This document shows positions 1 through 13,147 of a stretch of 64,000 bases of DNA, piece after piece. Below the pieces are notes generated by a model that made no database searches, was not told the DNA's origin, and was given only the letters and a program-made list of their open reading frames with translations. Source of the DNA: Apteryx mantelli (lineage: Eukaryota > Chordata > Aves > Apterygiformes > Apterygidae); NCBI RefSeq assembly GCF_036417845.1, contig NC_089978.1, positions 134,844,288 to 134,908,287 of the forward strand, given 5' to 3'. The translations under genes and the position numbers were made by a program. Positions within the stretch are counted from its first letter, which is position 1. The number at the start of each line of letters is the position of its first letter.

Positions 1-3000
1 GTAATTGCAGGATGTTTTCATAACATCTTTGCTCTTAATGAAGCACAAGCCAAGAAGGATGCCTGGGGCTTGCCTGGGAATGGTGCTGGCTGTTTGGGTC
101 TATGGGAAGGGTGCTCAAGGGAGGCTGCAGAGTGCTACAGGGCTGTAATTATCCAGGGAGAACAGACGCATCCCAGAGGCAGTACTGCCGCCTCCTGCGA
201 GCAGAGAACTAGCGCAGGAATTGGAGACAACCATATGTGACAGGCAGGCCCAGGCCCATGCACCTCAGGTGACAACTAGGCTTCTTGTAGATATTACAGG
301 ATTTCTGATGCGCAGAAGATGGCTCCTTCACACTGTAACCCAGGAAAGCAGGCACCTTTGTGAGCTAGGTGCTTTTGGGCTCTGAGGCAGTCCTGTTTCC
401 CCAGGTCCGGCCCCAACCCCAAGCAGCCCTGACCGCTGGCTGTGCTGGGGGCAAACCAGCCCATGAGCCACATGCTGAAATCTCCTGAGAACCAAGAGCC
501 ATGAGAGGCAGACCTGGGGTGCTGAGACAAGGGGATACCCCAGGAGCCAAGGAAAAGGGCAACTGTAGTTCTCCTGGTGCAGGCTTAGGCTGGATGTGCA
601 GCTGCATCCTAGAGTGAATCAGCAGCATCTCTCCTAGCAGCACCTCCTGCCTTGCTCTCTCCCACAGCCAGAAGTGGAGACCAGCCTGGCACCCGCAGCC
701 CTGTGAAACAGCACGTGGCTCCTGGTGACCCTAGACTATGCTGTCACTAGGTACCAGCCTGCACTCAGTTGTCCAAAGCAGAAATCCTTATGTGAAATAT
801 TCCAGTGCCAGGTCTCAATGGATTATACAAGCCAGGGATAAAATGGGAGTTATAGCAAAATCTGTGATTGACTGTTTCTTTTCTCTTTTTTATAGAAGAT
901 TAAGGCATTGCTGGAGTGACAGCTACATCTTCCTCAATGATGAAGGTTAGGGGTTTCAAGCCTAGCTGCTGACTCATAACCAAGAAGAAGAAAAAAGGGA
1001 AAATTAGCATGAGGAATGTTGCTGAAATGGTTTGTATGTGTTTTGTGATTAATCTAAATAGTGTATTGCTGTCTGTGTTATGGCTGATGTGTTTCCTAGG
1101 TGTTTTTAATGAAAACTGATCTTTTAAGAACATGGGGCACTTGTATGTAGAGCCTGTATCTGCAGATCCACTGCCAGAAAAGGCAGATCTTTAAGAAAAA
1201 CTTTTCCACAAAGCAAGTTTAATTCCTGACATTGAAACACCAGTGTTTTTTTTCTGAGCCTAGGTGCCTTAGGACATTTTACTGAACTAATGAACCTCTG
1301 GATGGCAGATCACTGGTCAGAGTGTAGCCCGGCTCTGCAGGGTTTAAAAATCACTCCCAGTGGGTGCATGTCTGCAGACCCTCCTAGGACATGTGTTTGA
1401 TGGGACTGTGTCCCATCTTCCCTGTTAAATACTTGTTCCCTAACTGCGCTAACTGGCAAACTCAGCAGAGAGGCCTGGAAGGTGACCTTGAGTTAAGCCG
1501 TGTCACCTCCAGCGTGTGTCGCCTCTGGATCAAGACTGAGGCAGGCGGGGGAGGCTTGGGCTGCTGCTCCTGAGATAACTGGAAGGATCAGGGAAGCTGG
1601 GTGACTGTTCAGTCTAAACAATGGCTTCAGATCCAGAGCTGTGATCATACTCAAATTAATTTCAAATAGGCACAGTAATATAAGAAGCAATTTGCATAAG
1701 ATGTCACATGGATTTGCATACAATTTTGCATATTTAAAAAAATACAATAATGCACAGTTCAGGTGGGTACGTGAAATCATTTGTGCAGTGAACCATGCAG
1801 AGAAACAATGTGCAATTATCACAGAAGAAGAAAACAAATGACAGCAACCACCCAGTCAGCTCAGAAGTCAGGAAACACCAGCCCCTTCCTTCATCCACCC
1901 TCCACACAGAGGCTTGGATTTATGCTATCATTTCACGAATGTGTGCTACTTTTCCACCAGGCAGTTGCCCCTCTGGTGCAGAGAAAGGATGGTGCTCGCT
2001 TTGTCATGCCATTACTCACTCCTTCACATCTGCATCTTTGGCTTCATCTTTCTGTGGCTCCAAAACGCCTGACTGGTCATTCTTTGTGGGCTTTCTACTG
2101 CGTTTGTCACTGAGCCTGAGGGATTCATCTCTCAGCATATGCCACTGCAAGTGGTACTGCTCTTGCCCATTGGGTGCAAAGACTAGAGGCCTAAATACTA
2201 GCTCTGGAAGCCCAAGGACAGACACTGACAGCCTGATCTTTGGTGGTCCCGGTGCTGTGCATGTTCTTTGTGCTTCTGTAGATCAGATCACAGAGTTCTC
2301 AGCTCCTGAAAAATGATGACTGAACAATTAACATTAAAAAAGGAAGCTGGCAAGAAAAGGCAAACACATCCATTAAGTGGGAATTATCCTTTCCCGGGAA
2401 CATCAGGAGGGCTGAGACCTTTCAACCTGCAGAATGCACTTTCACCACTTGACCTACGTTTCAAAGCAGTCCTGCATTTCTGACGCATGGATGGGATCTC
2501 GGTTTCTGTCCTCACTGGAGCAACGATTCTGAACTGTGAGGGCTGAGCCATGAGCACGTACAATAGCATCTGCATCCCCCTCCCTCCTGACCAAGCTGTG
2601 GGAGAAGCACCTGGGTACCTCAGAACTCCCAGCCCCCACCTCACCTGCTTTCTGTCTTCATTTACCCATCTCTTTTTAAGGCCTCTAGCTCTAAATTTCC
2701 ATCCTGATCCCTTCTTCTGACCCTGTGTCCCCTTCCTCCCTAATCTCTTAATCCTAGCCACAATTTCTGGTTCTGCTTACTCTCCCCTCACCCTGCCTTT
2801 TCCTGTCTTCCCTCATATTCCCCCCCCCCCCCCCATCGCTTCATCTCCTCATAGTTAGGCCATTTGTTTTTCTCTGCTGTACTGCCTGGGCATCAGGAAA
2901 GAGCTGTCACCAAAAGCCTGGAAGAGGAAGGATTATTCTCAGTTCTGTTATTTCATCCCAGCCCTCCTCCTTAACATGGGAAAATCTTTCTCTCCCTCCA

Positions 3001-6000
3001 CATTTGCTGCACTCACAATTACTGCACCATGTCTTTTAGTTATCCACAAGCAAGCTGGCCAACCCGCGTGGCTATAAGTAACCTACATTTGGCCAGGACA
3101 GTCTTTTCCATCCTCTATTTTGCCATGGAGGCCCTGATGCCCGCCAGAAGACAAATCTCATTATAGAGGAGTGAATAATGCCTCTGTACCTCTTCTTATA
3201 GTTTCTGCTGTGTATCCAGCAAACATGGGGTAATGCTAAGCTGAGTCTCTGACCTCATTTGTGTGATATTTATTCACATGCAATATGTCACACAAGAAAG
3301 GAACTAGCAAAGCAGAAAAAGGCATTGGAAGGAAAATATTTCAGGCTTAAATAACTCATTCTGGTGTGGCCAAATGGGTCCAAATCAATCTAATGACACT
3401 GGCACAAGCCTCCACTGTAGGTGTGCCTGATCATTGCACCGATGTTTTGGTTAATGAATGCATTCAACTAAACCAGTGTGTGTTCACAGTGCACTAGCCT
3501 GGCTAGATTGAGTCCCCTGCCACTAGCAGAGGACACAGTTCACAGACTGTCCCTTGGGTTAGGAAGGGCTCAGAAAGCTCCTACTTTCTGGATCACTTTA
3601 ACCAAGGCTCAGATGATGTGTGAGAGGATCAGAGTGCTTGTTCTGGCATACTTCCTTAGGCCACCTAACTGTGAAATCAACCATCTCTTCAGCCAGGGCA
3701 GGCCATAATGCAGACTTGACCAGTGCATGCTGTAGACATTAAACGATGTCCGTCTGGCATTCAGAAAATGAGTCACCCTGGGCTTGTTTGCTTGCTTGTT
3801 TGTTGAACCCTCACAGACTCTCCAGCCATCAAGAGACTTTGGACCTCAAACTAGACTGGCTGCCCTAGAGCATCTTCTTTCCTGTCACTGGAGCTCTAAC
3901 CAGGAGCCACAGAGATGCAGGGCAGATCCCCAGAGCAGAGAATGGCATTTGTTCCCCTGCCAGATCCCTTGTGGGATTGATCTGAAGTTGAAGATGGTTT
4001 TGCTTGTATTCTGGTCACTCCCTGAGCACGCTGGGCTTTGGATCAGTGTGGAACGTGTCACTGAATGGTCTATTATTCACTGAGCACGATGTGCACTTGG
4101 AAAGAGAGCAGCCCTCAATAGAGGCTCAATTCTGCCTCTGAGGATCAAAGCAGGAATGAACCAAGGGAACAACTCTACTCCATTACCTGACACCAAAATG
4201 AGTGGCTGCTTGTTTCAGGGTTATTCTTCATGGCTATTTCCAGTTGTGCATTGCTCCTAATTAAACCGCCACCTACAAAGTCACATCCCTTTAGCAGGGT
4301 GCAGGAGGCATCTCTAACTTAAGCTGACTAGCCCCCTTGCACCTAGGCTTACACTTGAATAAGCACAGCTCATCCAGTGCTGTCATGCCCAATCTACACT
4401 GTGGGCCCATGGAGCCCAGTGAAGCCCAGCAGCTCCACAAGTGCTTTCCCACCACCACCCTGGTGCCCACAGCCTTGGGCCAGTTCTCTCGTAGAGCATG
4501 TTGCAAAGGCACGCAAAATGGCAATAACCAGCAGGGGCAGACCCACAAAGGAGTGCAGAGCCAGAGGGCGTGGAGCCCTAATTCCCAGCCCAGAGATGCC
4601 AACTCTAGAGAAGTTTCTTGTTCTTCTAGGGGAGGCAAGGGAATGCTCTAGCTCACTGCCAAACATCTGTATTGACAGCCACTTCCAGTAGGCAGTCGCC
4701 TGATTTTCTTTTATAATGGCACAATTTATTGCAGGTTAGAGAAGGCACTTAGCTGGGAGGAATCCCAGCTTTGGGAGCCATTTTGATTATATCTTTCTGA
4801 AGTGCTCTCTTTCCCAGGAAATCACAGGGGTCAGCAATAACTTGTGCTTGTTTTTCAGCCCCTTGCTGGGGTGATTTCCATGTATTTTGATGTGGTTGTA
4901 TAGTTTTTATGTGTTCTTCTTTGATTTATTTGTTCCCATCGATTCCTTCCATCTCCTCCACCCCTCGTTCAATGTGCTTCTCCACTCTAGTGCCTCATCA
5001 GAGAGTGAGAAGGAAAGGGGATGCTGGAGAATGAGTCAGGGCTGGGAGCAGGCTGGAAGGATGGGAAGTCAGCATGAGCAGGTGGACAAGAGAGACAGCT
5101 CAAAGAGTGGTGATGGGAAGGGACTGCACCAGGCACTCAATGTGTCAGAAAGCCAGAAGAAAAAGGAGCAACTCATGGAACTTCTCTTGTGAGGCAGGGA
5201 GCGAGTCCTGGTGGAGAAAAGGAATATTTCACTGAGTGCCTGCAGCCTCTGCCTCTGCTCAGAGGACACTGGAGAAAAAGCATCTGTGACAGAGAAGCCA
5301 GCAGCAAGGGCTGAAGCTCTGGCTGGAAGCAGATGAGGTTTGTATAAGACATTTTGCTGTACTGATGAGTTTATGAGTCTTTAATTTCAGTACCATAAGA
5401 ATCTATCACCTCTTCAGTCGAGTCTTCCTTGCCTGCCCAGCCCAAGAGCCTCTATGTGTAATTAATTGGAGAGGCTTGCCTTGGAAGAAGGGTCTGACAA
5501 GCCATCTATAATAACAGGGACGAAGGGACTTCCTCCTCCCACACTCAGCACAGGAGCAAAAATAGATGTCATTCTGCCTCTCATGAGCATGGGCCCTGGG
5601 ACAGCTGCCACAGGCACGTGTCTGCTTGCTGATGGGCCTGGGGCCACCTCCAGCCCACAGAGGCCCTGTGCAGTGAGCGGGGTGCCACTTGGAGGGTGGC
5701 CAGCCCTGCAGTGATGCTGGGTGTGGGCTCTACCTCCAGGGACCACATATTGTCAGCAGAGCACCCACTTCCCATTGCCGGTGGGTTACAGCCCCCACAC
5801 AGCAACACAGCTGCCTTCTGCAGTGGGCAGAGACTCAAGGGAAGGACCTCGGGAAGATGCGTAGAGGCCCCGTAAGATCAGGAGGAGGCATCTTGGCTTC
5901 TGCTTCAGCACACTGCAGACCCCGGCCATTACCTGGAGGTACAGCTCCCATCAGCAGCATGGACAGGCCCCAGGACAGCAATGACTGGCATCTTGGTTCT

Positions 6001-9000
6001 TTGAGTGGACAGAGGCCTGAAGAAAGGAGGTCTGTCTCCTCTAACAGAAGCACCAGGGAAATATTTGGGGAGGGAGAAAGAGCACGGTGCTATTTCCAGT
6101 AAGACATGACTTAGATGAGGTGTCAGGCTCTCTTTATCCCCCTTCCAGCAGGCAGAGACCCCAGGACAGTGTCTGGAGCCGGGTCTGGGCTGGAGATCCT
6201 GGTCCTTCCTCCGGCAGGAGAGCAGCAGAGCAAGGACATCTCCAGTGCCTAGCAGGATTCAGACGGTGAGTGGGCAGGAGAGTAGGGGGCCGGGTGCCAT
6301 CCTCAGTGCCTGGCAATCCTCATGCAATTGCCAGGGAACACAGCCCTTAAAATCTGCCACGGTGTCTGCTGCTGGTCTGTAGCATCCCCCTGCTTGCCCA
6401 CCCCTGTGCTGATCGCTGCCAGAGCTTGTGAAGTGGGGGAGTTATGGGAGACAAGGATGCTTAATTACAGAGCAGCCCTGGAAACCAGCAACGGCAGCAG
6501 CACTGTGGCCAGGAGGGGAGGCAGCAGGGCTGTAAATAGAAAATGCGGAGGCAGCCGCGGGGAACAGAGCGAGGGAGTTTTCTGCTCCTGCATCTCTCTG
6601 CCTCCCTCCCTTCTCTTCAGCTTCTCTCACCTCTCACAGCTATCCTGGCTCCTGGCATGAACCAACATGTTACAAGTAGCCCCTTAGTGTGGCCTGGAAA
6701 CAGCAGCTCCAGTGCCAAAACAGCCACTCAGGGCTGAGAAGTTGGTGCATGAGGCCCCAGCAGCCTCCTCAAGCAGGAGACGCCTCCCATGGAAATCTGT
6801 GAGGAGGCTTGCGTGGCCTTGTCAGCCTGTGAGGAGACCAAGGTGAGACAGACATGGGACCAGATTGTCCTGTCTACTCGCCTGGAGCAGGCCACAGGAT
6901 GCCAAATGTCTGAGCCCCAATCCCTCTATGGTGTCCACAGGGGGAAGTCCTTCTCCTCCCACTCTTGACCTCTCCATTACAGCATCTTCTAAGCAGCAAG
7001 AGCTCAGTTTTCAGTATTTTGCAAAGGTTTATTTAAAAATGTTGAAACTAACATCCCACAAGAATTGAACATTTCACCACAAGGAGAAGAGAAATCCTAC
7101 AAAAATATATATCACAGCACACAGGGGCAGGGGAGGGAGAAAAGTGAGACTGAGCAGGGACTCGGGAAGCAGAACAGAGGGACAGGATGGGAGCAGTGGC
7201 AAAACGAGACAGAATGGCAAAGAGAGAACAAGAAAGGAGTAGGGAGAGCAAAACAGCAGGAGGGCAGAGATAACAGGGAGGGAGACTGATACAGGACAGG
7301 AGGGGGAAGCAGGAAAACAATGGGAACAACAGGAAAAAGGAGTGGGGAGCTGGCAGACGGTAAAACAAGCAGGGCCCCCTTCTCTTATCTTGCCAAGGCA
7401 GGGCCAGGAGTACAGTGAGACATCAACTGGGGTGCAATAGGGGAGCTGGAGTTTAGCCCAGGGCTTCTGTGCTGCAGGATTCAGCTCTAAGGCTGTGCCA
7501 CAGACTTGGCGTTTCCAAATAAAAAGCAAAAACCACGGTTTAATTCAGAACAATCTGAAGGTGAGCGCATTTCTTCTGGGAACAAGACGTTCCTTTCCAA
7601 GCATTTTTCTTTAACAGAAATCGGGAATGGAAGGGCCAGATTTACAAGGGCACTTGGGTGCCATTGAGGAAGAGGTAGATAGCCCTCTCTGAAGCCATAG
7701 GATGCTTGGATGGATTTAAGTCCCCGTGAACTGAACCAGAGGAGAGGTGCAGAAGCATATGCTGGTGGTCTGCTCCCTTGCCTGCCAATCACAACAAACC
7801 AAATGGGAAAGCACAAGCAGGATTTGGCCTTGTAACTATGTCACTCTGATGGGTAAACAGAGAGAAAGGTTCAAGTTCATTCTCCAAAGCAATAAAGGGC
7901 AGAGTGGAGAGATTATTCCCCAAATCTCCCCTCATTCCCACCATGGTCACAAAGAGACCACTCTCTTGTTCCCTTTTGGAGTTCAGCACAGAAACAGTTC
8001 ATTTCAACTCACCCAGTGCACCTGGATGTTTCATTTTAATTGGCCAGAAATATTTGACAGGCTCAGCCCAAGTTTACAAACATTTTCAGTTGTTGCCCCC
8101 ACCCAGCTTGCTCTCTGTGAAATTTCCACTGGGAAAATTAACTCAAATCTTTCACAAGTCATCTGGAAGACAAGGAAACCTGGCAGTTTCTGACTGAGAA
8201 GGTGCTGGCCTCTTTGCCCTGGCTTTGTACTCTGTGCTGTCAGCCAGTCCACATGCGAATCTCATGGACCATTACCTTGGACCAGGAAAGAATACTGCAG
8301 GCATGCTTGGTCTCCATTTTACATAGGTGAAGGTGGTTTATAAGGCTCCAGGCATGGAGAAAACAAATCCAGTGAGATTATTTATTGACTGGAAGAAGTT
8401 TGTGTGTCCAAACATGTTTTGAATGTCTTGTTCCAGACAAAAAATGCAGCAATGAAAGTTTGGGCAGGACAGTGAACTTGGTTCCCGTATCTAACCTATT
8501 TCATGTGAGAGAGTGAAGGACTGTCATAAAAATATATTTGGCTAGAAAAATTTGGCTTGGAAAAGATGTTCATTATATCCAAGCTTCTGTCACTGTAGGA
8601 ACTTTCTCTACTGTATTTCCCAGCTTCCCCTTTACCACCGCATCCCTGAAAGGCTTCACTTTCTGGAGATGCTTTTAATTGAAAGAGAGACACATTAAAA
8701 GAAAACAAAACACCAAAATCTGGTGTGTTTGCAGAGCTTACAAAAGCCTGGCCACCAGAGCTCAGGGCTTCTCTGTGATAAGTGTTGGAAAATGTTCTCA
8801 CTGTGCCTCCTACAATGCCTTACCGCTTTCTTATAGACCTTCTCTCCATGCAGCATGTAGAAAGGTGGAGAGGGAAAGTCCAAGGACAGCCCTTAAAGGT
8901 GGTGGAGTCTAAACTCTGGCCTTGTTTCAACAAATGATACTGATCAAAGAACAATCTAATTAATCTGGTCTGGAAAATTATTTAAATCAGTTCAAGGTAT

Positions 9001-9285
9001 TACAATGTAAACTGTCAGTGATAAGCTATGCAGCCTTTTGCAGGCTGTGTACAGATGTCCTTTTCCAGCTCCAGTTGTGCTAGTGTGAGGGGGAACAACC
9101 CCCAACGTGCCCTCAGCTGAAGGGGGCAGTGATGAGCAGGGCAATGGGCAGAAACAGCTGACTGCCGCAGTGTTTGTGGAACATCTGTCCATCCCTAGCT
9201 TGAATGTCCACCCAAAGCCTCAAGTGGAGCCAAAATAAGGAAAAGGCTCAGTAGTAGTTCATCCTATCCTAATGCAATAATATCC
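1..9285. other. Intergenic stretch, no gene recognised
   Basis: I found no coding exon I could assign here. Open frames are short, lack plausible splice partners and resemble no family known to me. Simple sequence includes a C run near 2820-2834 and an A/G-rich stretch at about 7080-7340. The stretch lies beyond the 3' end of PIANP, on the side where ZNF384 sits in human; no zinc-finger exon is visible. The distal PIANP 3' UTR could reach into its right part; a minus-strand AATAAA lies at 8381-8386, but I cannot show that it is used. Confidence 0.5.
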
Positions 9286-9289
9286 CCTG

Positions 9290-9376
9290 CTGTTAGTGGG
9301 AACTCAAACTGTGCTTAGGCTAGAGACCTCCAGAGTCCTTTTCCACCTACATCTTTCTGACATTCTGTGATTCTAA
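9290..9376 (+). repeat. CR1-like LINE, 3' terminal fragment
   Basis: The text runs from 'ctagagacctccagagtcc' to 'cattctgtgattct'. It resembles the conserved CR1 3' end, which carries a 'gagacc..cagag-tccttcca' block followed by tandem ATTCTRTG-type octamers. Only the 3' tail is recognisable, as expected of 5'-truncated CR1 copies. The family call is from memory of the consensus, not from an alignment. Confidence 0.5.
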
Positions 9377-9479
9377 TAAGCCTGTAATTTTATCTGACCT
9401 GTCATTTTCTCCAAATCTCTACTGTTTTTCTGTGAAGCTTATTGCAATTTACACTCTCATTTAAATGTCCTTCCTGGTG

Positions 9480-11385
9480 AGTCAGATGGGACCTGAGATC
9501 ACCTGGGTAAATGGGCAGAACCAAACCTCTCATGCAAACTCCCTGTGCTTTGCCCTGTAAAGAATATACTTATACTGTGGAAGTAAAGAATGAAAGGGCC
9601 ATTTCCTTTTCTCTGAGATGATGGATAACTTTTTTTCAGAGCCCTTCCACGGGGCATCAGGTCCTTCAAACTGTGGGTGAATTTCCTGTCTCTGGACACA
9701 TCAGCCCAGCAATTGAAGGTGTGAGTGTAGTGGGGGCACAACCCAACTGAAGTCTGCATCATTTCAGTTCGGTGGCTGTCAACCTGGCATCTGTGAATTA
9801 CCTTGAAGGTGTCCACAAAAGCCAAGGTAGGGCAACTATTGGCATCAAGCTGAAATTTGCCATTTCCCACCCCCTCAGAGTGATGTCCATGGGTACACAT
9901 CTAGTAAGAGGTTGAGATACACTGATCATGCTCACACAGGTGACAGCATTGACGATGTGGCTACCTAGCCTCCACACTGCCACAGCCCCTAACTATATGC
10001 CCAAGCAATTGGTTTGCACCCATACCTGTGCCATTGTTCCTGCTGCCCAGCCAGCTAGGGCTGCATGCTCAGGAAGGCTGCCACCCCATGTCTGGTTGCA
10101 GTAAAGATATCCTCTCTTTCAAGTCCTTGGTGAATTTTGTCTGGTAGGTCTCCAACCACAAGGCAGATATGAGTGTTCCAGCAGTGACCTACCAGCAGTA
10201 CATGGCAACCCTCCAAATGTTCACAGAGGTCATTGCCAACTTGCTCTTTGTCATCCAAAGCGCAGTCATCTCTGCTGCTTGTTGCCTGTTACATGAGCAT
10301 CTCAAAGCACTTCCCTACCCCAGCCCAGTGAAATCCAAGCTCCTAATACCCAGCTACGTCTGTGTGTCATACTTCAGCTGCTTTGGCAGTATTCCAGTGT
10401 ACAGGATGCTTGCTTAATTACATGATGGGCTTCGCCTCAGATTTTCTGAAAAACATCACCATAGAGTAAAGATAAAAACTTGCTGAAGGAGATTGAGGGG
10501 ACTGAGGGAGACAGCAAGGAGGCTTCCAAGAGATCAAAAGATTTGGAAAGTGAAAGGAACTTTTTTTCCAAGCTTAACTGGCAAGAGAAGTGGGGGGGGA
10601 GGGAAATTGGGGGGAAAAAAAGAAACAAAAAATGGCGATTGAGAGATGAAGGAAGATACAGGCTGAGGAGAGAAAACAGAGTAGTGTTAGGCAGAAAGAA
10701 AACAGAAAGATGTGAATATTAAAAGTGGGAGGCATGTTTCCTTCAAGGAAATGGGTTGATGAGGAGGGTCAGGTGCTGTGTAAGCTTCTTCTTCCCCATA
10801 TTCACCCACTCTTGGGCCCTCCAGAAGGTCAAGGCCTTGGGAACAGAAGAACCTGCCATCACCTGGATCCCTGCTCAGGAGAGACTAAGCCCCAGCAGGG
10901 AATTCTGCAGCCACTGAACTCCAGGTTCACTTCAAAGCACACGACATGGAAAGGGACACACAGAGGGGTTTGGGCCCATGGGGACAGGGGTACCCCTTTC
11001 CACCTCCCCTACCCCCAATGTCAGGCATGCACTGGTGGGAGAGTCACAGAGATCAAAGTGTGTGTGTGCGTGTGTGCTCGGAGAGGAGCAGGGGAGGTTA
11101 AGCTTTCACAACACCAACAGCTGTCTCCCCTCCCACCATCCCACTCTCTCGTCATCCTGTCCTGCGTAGAGGGGGTCCCCAACCTTCCCCCAGCAGGAGA
11201 CTAATGAGGCCCAGCTTGTCCATTGCCCAGGTAAATCCTGGTTTGGTTGTTTAGTTAGTGATGGTGGTGGTGGGCCATGGCACAAGAAGATTGTTTTTTC
11301 CTGGGGTAGCAGAGGCGACAGAAGTATGTGCTCCCCAGCTGTGACAGGAGGGTGAGGGGAGCCAGCTCTGCTTCTCCCTTGTGCG
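9480..11385 (-). other. PIANP 3' UTR (proximal part) and flanking sequence
   Basis: The PIANP stop codon is at 11388-11386 on the minus strand, so its 3' UTR continues leftward from there. No canonical AATAAA is seen within the first 2 kb, so the UTR end is undetermined. Around 9500-10400 the minus strand has fragmented open frames that read like eroded coding sequence, possibly an old transposon. I could not name a family. A GT-rich patch lies at 11058-11079 and a G run at 10591-10598. Confidence 0.4.
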
Positions 11386-13095
11386 TCACAGGTTCACCAG
11401 TGGGATTCTGGGGGGAGAATGGAATTGGAAAAGAATTAGAGATGGGAGCTGCTCATACTTACACTGCCCCAGAGCCCCCATTAACCGATGCTGCTTTGTC
11501 CATATGGGCACTTCTCAGAGTCACACTGCCTTGCCCTTCCTTCGCCTGCCTTTCTCTTGCTCCCCTACTGCTCCCACACTCCCTCTCCCTCCCGGCTCGC
11601 TGACATCCTGCCAGCACTCACCGATTGAGCTGGAAGGCAGTGCTCTTTCCGTGGCCCCCCAGTTTCTCCATGCCCTCCTGGCCCTGCCTGCATTCCTCTG
11701 CCTCTGGTGTGGGGGCCAGCGAGTCACTGTAGGGCCCCAAAATGCTGACGGTGGTGGGGGACAGGTCCGTGAGGGGCTGCTGGCTCTCCTGCTGCCTGCC
11801 CCCACTCTGCTGCCCAGAGTGACGCCGGCGCTTCTGGTTACGGTCCCAGCTTTGGAGAAAGAGGAGCAGTGAGATGAAAAGTGCCTGTTCAGACATGCCT
11901 CAACCCTCAGTGACAGAGGGGTTCACAGGACTCCAACATGCTTAGCTTAGGGCCCAGTGTAGCCACACACCAAACCTCCCGAGGGCTTACGGCACCAGAT
12001 CCGCACCCTTAGATCAAAGGCCTTCCTCATCCAACAAAGCACACAGCCCTTGCGCCTACTTGCAGACACTGATGGTGCTCTCAGAGCACCATTAAGAAAC
12101 AACATCCGTTCCCCCAAACCCCACTCACCAGAACTTGAATATGATGCCAGTGGCAACCAGGACAATGATGATGGAGATGGTGATAGTGACATAGAGCTGG
12201 GGGTCCACACCTGTGAGACGGAGAAGGGAAAGAGGGAATGTGAGAGACACATCAATCCCTGGAGAACAGCAGCATAAGGGAAGCCTCCTGCTGGGGCACT
12301 TCTTTTTTTTGCAGAAGGAGCTGCCTCTGTAAGGATGGGGGCAAAAGAAGCAAAGAACAGATTTACCTTCTCCCCGTGGCCCAAACAAGAAGGGCCGCAA
12401 TGTGGCCGGGGTCTCGCGCAGGTTGAGCCCCGCGTTGTGCAGGAGCGAATGGGAGTTGGGCTGAGCCGTTGCCATCCCGTGCGGTGAAACAAAGGTGTAA
12501 CCCAGCGGAGGAAAGCCCGGGTTGGCTGAGTTGGTATCTCCTCCGTCCTCATCTGACACTGTGGGACCCCACACAATGGCCCAGGGATACTGGGAGGAGG
12601 GCATGCCATCCTCAAAACCAGATGGGGTGGCGGGCCGGGCCCCCACAGCCTGGCGCCTCAGCCGCACGACATGACGCAGCTCTGCTCCCTGCGAGGGCAG
12701 GGACCGCTGGCGCAGTAGGATGAAGCGCAGATCCCTCTCTGGCAGCAAGATCCTGTCCCAGATGCAAATGGGCCGAGGGGCAGAGGGACTTCGACGGGTA
12801 CAGAGAGGCCGAGCAGCCACAGGGCCCCGAGAACGAAGAGACCAAACAGCAGGAAGAGGAAAGGCCAAGAGCAGAAGCAGGAAATGCCACAGCTGCAGTG
12901 AGTGGATGCAGGAAACTAGTGGAAGCATCATGCTGTGGGGGGAAAAGGAAAAAGAGAGTTATCTGAAATGTCCTTCCTGCTGGAAAGGCCAAGCTGGGAG
13001 TAGCTGAGAGCAGCCTCATCACCCACACTCCCATCTTGTTCCCGCGTTGCTGGTTGATGTGGGAAGCTATGAACCTACCAGGCGCTGGGCTCCAT
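11386..13095 (-). CDS. PIANP: PIANP, PILR-alpha-associated neural protein
   Basis: Single-pass type I membrane protein of neural cells; the mammalian protein is a ligand of the paired receptor PILR-alpha. Coding exons on the minus strand are 13095-13079, 12932-12367, 12210-12129, 11849-11622 and 11407-11386 (915 nt, 304 aa). All junctions are GT-AG and phases match. The start is in the exon 13147-13079 and gives MEPSAC before MMLPLVSC, parallel to the short MESRM start of the human protein. Visible parts: signal peptide about residues 8-36; furin-type RLRR at 96-99, just before a conserved ATPSGFE block; conserved SSQYPWAIVWGPTVS and ATLRPFLFG blocks; TM helix about 201-223 (LYVTITISIIIVLVATGIIF); basic stop-transfer KRRR; tail ending QLNRIPLVNL, as in human. 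The ectodomain before RLRR is the least conserved part. Two upstream ORFs precede the start. The call is secure; the exact signal-peptide cleavage site is inference. Confidence 0.95.
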
Positions 13096-13147
13096 CTCAG
13101 ATGCAACAGTGTCTTCACTCAGCCAGGATCCTCTCTCATGATCTTCA
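13096..13147 (-). promoter_or_regulatory. PIANP 5' UTR of the start-codon exon, with short uORF
   Basis: On the minus strand a pyrimidine-rich tract ends in CAG before 13147, defining the 5' edge of the exon that carries the PIANP start. Within the leader, ATG at 13139 opens a six-codon upstream ORF (MREDPG) that stops at 13119, 23 nt before the main ATG at 13095. The exon begins with TGA, which would close any phase-0 upstream frame coming from the preceding exon. Confidence 0.6.

Noticed and set aside
1795-2316. 173-codon plus-strand frame
   Set aside because: No family resemblance, no splice context, and other frames over the same DNA are also open.
9499-10420. Minus-strand fragments that read like an eroded protein
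   Set aside because: Frames are broken and no catalytic or zinc-binding pattern could be identified; a transposon origin is only a guess.
12125-12931. Single 268-codon minus-strand frame as one PIANP exon
   Set aside because: It reads through a 156-nt intron with good GT-AG sites; homology to human PIANP requires splicing it out.
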